From contig JAJCYI010000116.1 of assembly GCA_029263015.1 (NCBI GenBank), forward strand, positions 1-56,135: a stretch of 56,135 nt of DNA. The letters are read 5' to 3'. Each line of letters begins with the position of its first letter. Position 1 is the stretch's first letter. Below, one piece after another: positions 50,944 to 56,135 of the stretch. Source of the DNA: Saprospiraceae bacterium (lineage in GTDB: Bacteria; Bacteroidota; Bacteroidia; Chitinophagales; Saprospiraceae). A program made the translations under genes and the position numbers. The notes beneath the pieces were generated by a model, which saw only the letters and a program-made list of their open reading frames with translations, was not told the DNA's origin and searched no databases.

Positions 50944-53900
50944 ATGGATAAAAAAAACAACCACAAATCAACTGAACTTGCCCGATTGTTTTTTCGTGAA
51001 ATCACCAAGATTCATGGAAATGATACATGGCCCCTGATTCAAAAATCCAAAGAACTTGGTCGGCTGCTTGAGGCACTGTTCTTAGAAGTAACCAAAAAGG
51101 AAAACATTCATTTCACCACCCATTTCGCACGGATCAGCTTCGCCAGCCATCAATTCCACCTCAACAAACGCACGCAGTACTGGATCCATTTTTTTAGAAA
51201 GAAACTCAGGGCTGATACACCTGAAGATGAGCATCCCCACCTCTACCACCTAGGCTTACGCACTCTTTCACAGTGCATTGCGGGACTGTTTGACGAAGCT
51301 GTGCCGAATGAAATCTTGAATGAAATCCCATCAGAGATTCGTTATCAATTCACTGAGGTCAAAGTCAAAAAATACCTGGAAAAGGTACGCGTACTTGCAT
51401 TGGAAGATGACGAAGAAAATGATTGTCTTTTGGCAAGGGATGAAGCCAATCCTAGTTTTTCTATTCTGGTAAAATACAATATTGCCGAACGGAATGCTTC
51501 ATTCAACCCCACCATTCAACAGATCAGAAAAACATTTGGGATGCCAGTCATTTTGAGCCTTTTAGATGTCGAGGTTGACGACAAAGGTGTGTACCGGCCA
51601 CGGGCGATCGTGATCGACCCGGACCACCTTTTAGATGTATCCATTGTGGCCAATTGTTTCCAGGGAAAAGGCGCAGAACCCATCGTTTACCTATTGAACA
51701 AATATTTGCCATTCAAGCCAAGCATCCCATTGATTTTGGGAAATATTGCCAACTTTTTTCTCGACGAACTAATGCACAACCCTAAGGCTAATTTCAAAAA
51801 AACCTTTCCTAAAGTATTCAAAACCAATCCGTTGACTTTCTCCATGCTACCCGATGCAGCTATCAGGGAGATTTACCAAAAATCACAAAAGCATTGGGTG
51901 ACGTTGCAGACGATGGTCATGCAAGGGATGAAAAAATCAGGTATCGAACCTTCCGATTGTTACCTCGAACCTTCCTTCTACGACGATACACATGGGCTGC
52001 AAGGCCGCCTCGATATTTTATTTAAAAAGAAAGAGGATAGCGCCATTATCGAATTGAAAAGCGGCAAGCCTTTCATGCCAAACAAATACGGCATCGGGGC
52101 AAGTCATTTTATACAAACCTTATTGTACGACCTGATGGTGCGGTCGGTTTTTATGGAGAAAATAGAACCTGCAAGTTATATTCTTTATTCAGGTCTGGAC
52201 ACCAATCAACTGCGATATGCACCTCGGGTGAAGTCGGAACAAAACGAGGCATTGCAAGTTCGCAACCAACTTGTGTCTATAAACAGACTGCTTGCCAAAA
52301 TCCATGGAAATGTTTCGCAAACGCCACTTTTTCAACGGGTTACGACTGCCCGGTTTCCAAATATAAAAGGGTATTTACAGGGCAATATTGAATTGTTCGA
52401 AAAAACATATTCCTCACTGGATGATCTTGAACGATACTATTTCAATGGGTTTTCAGGCTTCATCGCCAGGGAACACCAACTAGCAAAAACGGGCATTCAA
52501 GGGGTGGACAATGCAAACGGCCTAGCCTCCCTGTGGCTCGATTCTTTTGAAGAAAAAGAACGGAACTTTCAGGTTATCAAGTCATTGAAGATTAAGGATA
52601 ACAAAGCCAGTGAGGAAGAGGCCCTGATTGTTTTTGACAAAACCGAGAACACCAGCGAACTGGCCAATTTCCGAACAGGTGACATCGCTGTGCTTTATCC
52701 TGAGGAAAATAATCCAAGCGATCAATCCCATGCCCGCTCCCCCATCACTACACAGCTATTCAAGGTGACTGTATTGGAAATAACACCTCAAAAGGTAACT
52801 GTCAAATTGCGATACAAACAATTTAACCGAACTATTTTTGAGGAATATGAAATGTGGAACCTGGAGCACGATCAAATGGACATGAGTTTCAATTCGATGT
52901 ACCAAGGCTTGTTCCGTTTTGCTCAAAGCAAAAAGGTGAAAAGGGATTTGTTGTTGACAATAAAACCACCTTCCAAAAGTCTGCCTACCAGTGATAGCAA
53001 TAATCAGGGATTCCTTGCCAATACTAAGGCTGATGCGCAAACCCTCACAGACGAGCAAAAGAGCATTTTGGAAAAAATGCTCGTCGCACAAGATTATTTT
53101 CTCCTATGGGGCCCTCCCGGCACTGGGAAAACCAGCAAAATGCTCAAAAATTATGCAGGTTGGATTTTTGAAAACACAGATGAAAACCTCCTGCTATTGG
53201 CTTATACCAACCGGGCAGTGGACGAAATCTGTGATGCGCTGGAAAGCCTGGGAGATGAGGTGAAAGACACTTACTTACGCATCGGATCGCCGCATTCAAC
53301 TGCCAAGCGCTTTGAAAATCAGTTACTTAGCAAAAAAATAGAGCAGGTCACGAAGCGGGAAGAATTGAAAGGAGTATTGGGCAGACACCGGATTTTTGTC
53401 AGCACTTTGGCTTCACTTTCCAATAATCTGGTGCTCTTGACTTTGAAAAGATTCAAACGGGTGGTGATTGATGAGGCATCTCAAATATTGGAACCGATGC
53501 TGGTCGGCCTGCTCCCAAATTTTGAGCAGTTCATCCTGATTGGCGATCACAAGCAACTCCCAGCGGTAGTGGTGCAAACTTCCGAAGCCTCCAAAGTGGA
53601 CAATGAAGAACTAAAAGCCATCGGCTTGCAAAATTTACGGAACTCACTTTTTGAAAGACTCTACAAAAGATGTTGTGACAATAAATGGGACTGGGCTTAC
53701 GACCATCTCAGCCACCAAGGCAGAATGCACGAGGACATTATGCGATTTCCGGGAGAATTATTTTACGAAGGAAAACTCAAAATTTTACCACAGGACATTG
53801 GATATTCAAAATTGCAGACTATTCCACTCTCCTCGCAACCAACTGATTTACAGGAAGAATGGGCAAAACAAGTCAGTAAAAATCGCATCGTTTTCATTTC

Positions 53901-54354
53901 AACACCAGTGGACTGGGAAACACCATCGAGGAAAACCAATCAGCATGAAGCAAAGCAGATTGCCCAGCTTGTACTATTGTTCCAATCCATTTATGAACCA
54001 TCAAAAATCAATCAAAAATCGATTGGCATCATCACTCCTTACCGGGCACAAATCGCTCAGATTCAGGAGATATTAAAAAACAAGCAAATTGATTGCGAAC
54101 ATCTCACCATTGATACGGTGGAGCGATATCAGGGAGGAGCAAGGGACATCATATTGATTTCACTATGCACCAATGCAGTTTCACAATTGGAATCGTTGGT
54201 ATCACTTTCTGATGAAGGGGTTGACCGTAAATTAAATGTCGCTCTTACGCGGGCACGTGAACATGTGGTCATTCTGGGAAACGAAGAAATCCTCAAGCAA
54301 AATGACGTTTATCTAAAGCTAATAAATTACTGTAGAAGTTTAACAACCACTTAA
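50944..54354 (+). CDS. Dna2-like nuclease-helicase
   Basis: A 1136-residue cytoplasmic protein combining two activities. In the middle is a RecB-type PD-(D/E)XK nuclease: GRLDIL (Asp357), IIELKSGKP (Glu370, Lys372) and a QxxxY motif (FIQTLLYDL). I see no cysteine set for the Fe-S cluster of Cas4 or eukaryotic Dna2. After a beta-rich linker comes a superfamily 1 helicase: Walker A LLWGPPGTGKTSKML (about 720), AYTNRAVDEI, Walker B VVIDEASQILEP, GDHKQLPAVV, ITPYRAQIAQI, VERYQGGARDIILIS and NVALTRAREHVVILG. It should process DNA ends or replication intermediates. A defence role is possible but not shown. Start at ATG 50944. Confidence 0.92.
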   Translation: MDKKNNHKSTELARLFFREITKIHGNDTWPLIQKSKELGRLLEALFLEVTKKENIHFTTHFARISFASHQFHLNKRTQYWIHFFRKKLRADTPEDEHPHLYHLGLRTLSQCIAGLFDEAVPNEILNEIPSEIRYQFTEVKVKKYLEKVRVLALEDDEENDCLLARDEANPSFSILVKYNIAERNASFNPTIQQIRKTFGMPVILSLLDVEVDDKGVYRPRAIVIDPDHLLDVSIVANCFQGKGAEPIVYLLNKYLPFKPSIPLILGNIANFFLDELMHNPKANFKKTFPKVFKTNPLTFSMLPDAAIREIYQKSQKHWVTLQTMVMQGMKKSGIEPSDCYLEPSFYDDTHGLQGRLDILFKKKEDSAIIELKSGKPFMPNKYGIGASHFIQTLLYDLMVRSVFMEKIEPASYILYSGLDTNQLRYAPRVKSEQNEALQVRNQLVSINRLLAKIHGNVSQTPLFQRVTTARFPNIKGYLQGNIELFEKTYSSLDDLERYYFNGFSGFIAREHQLAKTGIQGVDNANGLASLWLDSFEEKERNFQVIKSLKIKDNKASEEEALIVFDKTENTSELANFRTGDIAVLYPEENNPSDQSHARSPITTQLFKVTVLEITPQKVTVKLRYKQFNRTIFEEYEMWNLEHDQMDMSFNSMYQGLFRFAQSKKVKRDLLLTIKPPSKSLPTSDSNNQGFLANTKADAQTLTDEQKSILEKMLVAQDYFLLWGPPGTGKTSKMLKNYAGWIFENTDENLLLLAYTNRAVDEICDALESLGDEVKDTYLRIGSPHSTAKRFENQLLSKKIEQVTKREELKGVLGRHRIFVSTLASLSNNLVLLTLKRFKRVVIDEASQILEPMLVGLLPNFEQFILIGDHKQLPAVVVQTSEASKVDNEELKAIGLQNLRNSLFERLYKRCCDNKWDWAYDHLSHQGRMHEDIMRFPGELFYEGKLKILPQDIGYSKLQTIPLSSQPTDLQEEWAKQVSKNRIVFISTPVDWETPSRKTNQHEAKQIAQLVLLFQSIYEPSKINQKSIGIITPYRAQIAQIQEILKNKQIDCEHLTIDTVERYQGGARDIILISLCTNAVSQLESLVSLSDEGVDRKLNVALTRAREHVVILGNEEILKQNDVYLKLINYCRSLTTT

Positions 54355-54824
54355 CACTTTCAGTAACCTCCTCTAGCAACTTACCGTCTTTCTGTTAGTC
54401 CTTGAACGCATATTTTCTATTTGAATGTTTTTTTCAAGGGATTACACAAAAAAATATTATTGCGAAAAACCTCCACTTTTACAATTAAGATTCACGCTAA
54501 TTCTTGCGTACTACTTTAAATTTTTCAAGTAATCAAGTTGACGAAACCAAATACTCTTGGCTTAAAGAAGTCGATAATAAAGTTTTTGTCATACCTACAC
54601 TATCACATAGTTATTGGAGTTAGATAAAAGCCATGTACCATATTATATTTTGAAACTATGCGAAATATCAATTTCAATCAGAATATTATTCGGCATGTTA
54701 TTGTAAAATTTCACTCCAATGAAGCAACTCGTCGATCTTATTTTGTGAAAAGTCTATAAAACCTGACCAATACCCTTAAAACCAAAAGCTTTGCAAATAT
54801 TTTCCCACTGTTAATATTTATAAA
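54355..54824. other. AT-rich gap, no gene recognised
   Basis: I see nothing beyond short random frames. One 33-codon frame at 54657 has no supporting evidence. The region should hold the promoter of the following gene, but no clear TTTG/TAnnTTTG pair is visible. Confidence 0.5.
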
Positions 54825-55916
54825 ATGATCACACGACTTACAAAAATTACCATGGTTGCAATTGCCATTGCAACCTTCTTTGTTTCCCCATTATGTTCTC
54901 CTATCCAGGCGTTTGAAGATTGGGGGGGATATGAACCACATTCCGGCCAAAGTATTTTCGACCAGATTAGCCAACAGGAGATTGTAAAAATCTCTATAGC
55001 AGGCGATTTGGATTCCCTGGTAAATATCCGCAATACCCGCTCGTACAGCAAAGCCAATTTTTCTTATGAAGATAAATATGGCATTCAGCGAAACTATGCT
55101 ATCAAAGTGAAGCCACGCGGCAAATTCCGGCGGCGGGTCTGTGACTTTCCACCGTTAAAGTTGAAATTTTCAAAAGATCAATTGGAAGCAGCTGGACTGT
55201 CCAAGCACAACGACCTCAAACTGGTCACCCACTGCATGGATGATGTTGAGTACAATGAAAAATTGGTCTTGCGGGAGTATTTGGTTTACAAACTTTATAA
55301 CGAACTAAACCCGAACAGTTTTAGGGTACAATTGATCGAAGTCACTTATCAGGACAAACACGACAAGAAAAACAAAATTACCCAATATGGCTTCCTGATC
55401 GAAGATGTTGACGAACTGGCCGAAAGGATGGGAGGTAAAGAATGTGATGATTGCCTCTCATTGGCAAAAGACCAAATAAATACTTCTCAAGAAAAAGTTG
55501 TTGCCATGTTCCAGTACCTGGTCGGTAACACAGATTGGAGCCTTGAATTGGCAAGGAACTTAAAACTGATAAAAATGCCTAATGGCAGCCACATTCCAGT
55601 ACCTTATGATTTTGACTTTTCAGTACTTGTGAATGCACCTTATCTCCGTCCAAATTCTGATTTGAATCAAACTACCAATATGGAAAGGATATTTATGGGC
55701 CATTCTGAAGATTTCAACCAACTTTATGGTACGGTTTCTTATTTTAAAACCAAAAGAAAAGCCTTGTTGAAGGTCATTCGCAATTTCCATTTTTTGAGCA
55801 AAGATGAACGGTTCTCAGCAGAACTATATGTTGAAACATTTTTTGATAAAATGAATAACCGGGAAAACACCCAGGACATAATTTTCGGAAAAAACGAAGT
55901 GACAGGGTTAAAGTGA
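54825..55916 (+). CDS. secreted CotH-kinase-like protein
   Basis: A 363-residue exported protein with a signal peptide (TKITMVAIAIATFFVSPLCSPIQA). The rest resembles the spore-coat CotH kinase family: KVKPRGKFRRRVCDFPPLKLKFSK, then DLKLVTHCMDD and LREYLVYKLYNEL, the catalytic-loop-like VGNTDWSLELARNLKLI (Asp237), and the metal-binding-like VPYDFDFSVLVNAPY (Asp262, Asp264). If active it would phosphorylate extracytoplasmic proteins. In Bacteroidota these domains occur in cell-surface proteins. No T9SS domain or lipobox is seen, so a periplasmic location is likely. Activity is inference. Confidence 0.8.
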   Translation: MITRLTKITMVAIAIATFFVSPLCSPIQAFEDWGGYEPHSGQSIFDQISQQEIVKISIAGDLDSLVNIRNTRSYSKANFSYEDKYGIQRNYAIKVKPRGKFRRRVCDFPPLKLKFSKDQLEAAGLSKHNDLKLVTHCMDDVEYNEKLVLREYLVYKLYNELNPNSFRVQLIEVTYQDKHDKKNKITQYGFLIEDVDELAERMGGKECDDCLSLAKDQINTSQEKVVAMFQYLVGNTDWSLELARNLKLIKMPNGSHIPVPYDFDFSVLVNAPYLRPNSDLNQTTNMERIFMGHSEDFNQLYGTVSYFKTKRKALLKVIRNFHFLSKDERFSAELYVETFFDKMNNRENTQDIIFGKNEVTGLK

Positions 55917-56037
55917 ACTGCATGGCATAGTTTTTAAAGAATCAAAGAATTAGGAATTGACTGGTACATTGCATATTGAAAGATTTAATTTGAAATAAGT
56001 AGGTGGAGTTAAATAATCGACACTTTTGACGAGGTTA

Positions 56038-56135
56038 CCTGCCTACCGGCAGGCAGGTTTTTTCGTCAGACAAGGCAAAAAAAATTAGCATAGCCATAGC
56101 TACGGTCATTTTTTTTAACAAAGTATGGCGGAAAA
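56038..56135. repeat. partial repeat element at the window edge
   Basis: It begins with the 20-base palindrome CCTGCCTACCGGCAGGCAGG (56038-56057) followed by a T-run. Then comes ACAAGGC and the core AGCATAGCCATAGCTAC (56087-56103), identical to the core inside the element at 45756. A-rich and T-rich arms around the core would form a hairpin. The window ends before its far side. Confidence 0.6.

Noticed and set aside
54244-54270. Possible parS site around GGGCACGTGAACATG
   Set aside because: Only half of the palindrome fits, and it lies inside the helicase gene far from parAB.
54657-54758. 33-codon frame in the AT-rich gap
   Set aside because: A frame of this length is expected by chance in such sequence; no duplicate, terminator or promoter supports it.

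Overview
The window comes from a member of the Bacteroidota, most likely a Saprospiraceae-type organism. The evidence is six secreted proteins with type IX secretion (T9SS) C-terminal sorting domains, an array of SprB-type repeats, the Bacteroidota families DUF4270, DUF4290, DUF5683 and DUF6438, the parA-parB-DUF5683 order, and promoters of the TTTG/TAnnTTTG type. The genus is inference. I see no rRNA, CRISPR array, prophage or complete insertion sequence.

Layout. 1-7.9 kb: a lipase-like hydrolase, then three T9SS cargo proteins (two beta-propeller-like, one metzincin protease), interrupted by two near-identical 55-codon genes on the opposite strand that encode a small membrane protein. 8-16.7 kb: a minus-strand block of housekeeping and membrane genes (patatin-like phospholipase, alanine dehydrogenase, tsaE, glycerol/water channel, DUF4290, glmS). 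16.7-23.8 kb: DUF4270 lipoprotein and a half-length glycogen-synthase-like protein, divergent from panC; then gamma carbonic anhydrase-like protein, thioredoxin, Lrp/AsnC regulator and TraB/GumN protein. 23.9-29.7 kb: chromosome partition cluster (metallo-hydrolase, parA, parB, DUF5683), an OmpA-type lipoprotein and a coiled-coil membrane protein. 30.5-35 kb: a PLP alpha-oxoamine synthase, a sensor histidine kinase, a DinB-like protein and a DUF6438 lipoprotein. 35.6-45.7 kb: SprB-repeat giant and two further T9SS proteins interleaved with aroC, hemH and a HAD phosphatase. 46-56 kb: tRNA-Lys, murI, DUF5691, a glycosyltransferase, an Rpn-type nuclease divergent from a large nuclease-helicase, and a CotH-like secreted protein.

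The gaps between genes are unusually structured. At least three families of short non-coding elements with terminal inverted repeats (150-190 bp, MITE-like) are present, one copy with a perfect 8-bp target duplication. A separate class of wordy, low-complexity inverted repeats sits against gene ends and creates false N-terminal extensions in several reading frames. For this reason I moved many starts inward.

The strongest candidate for something undescribed is the duplicated 55-residue membrane protein (3111-3278 and 7733-7900, minus strand). The copies differ at ten codons, nine of them synonymous, which is the signature of a protein under selection. Each copy lies tail-to-tail with a T9SS cargo gene. 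Its function is unknown.
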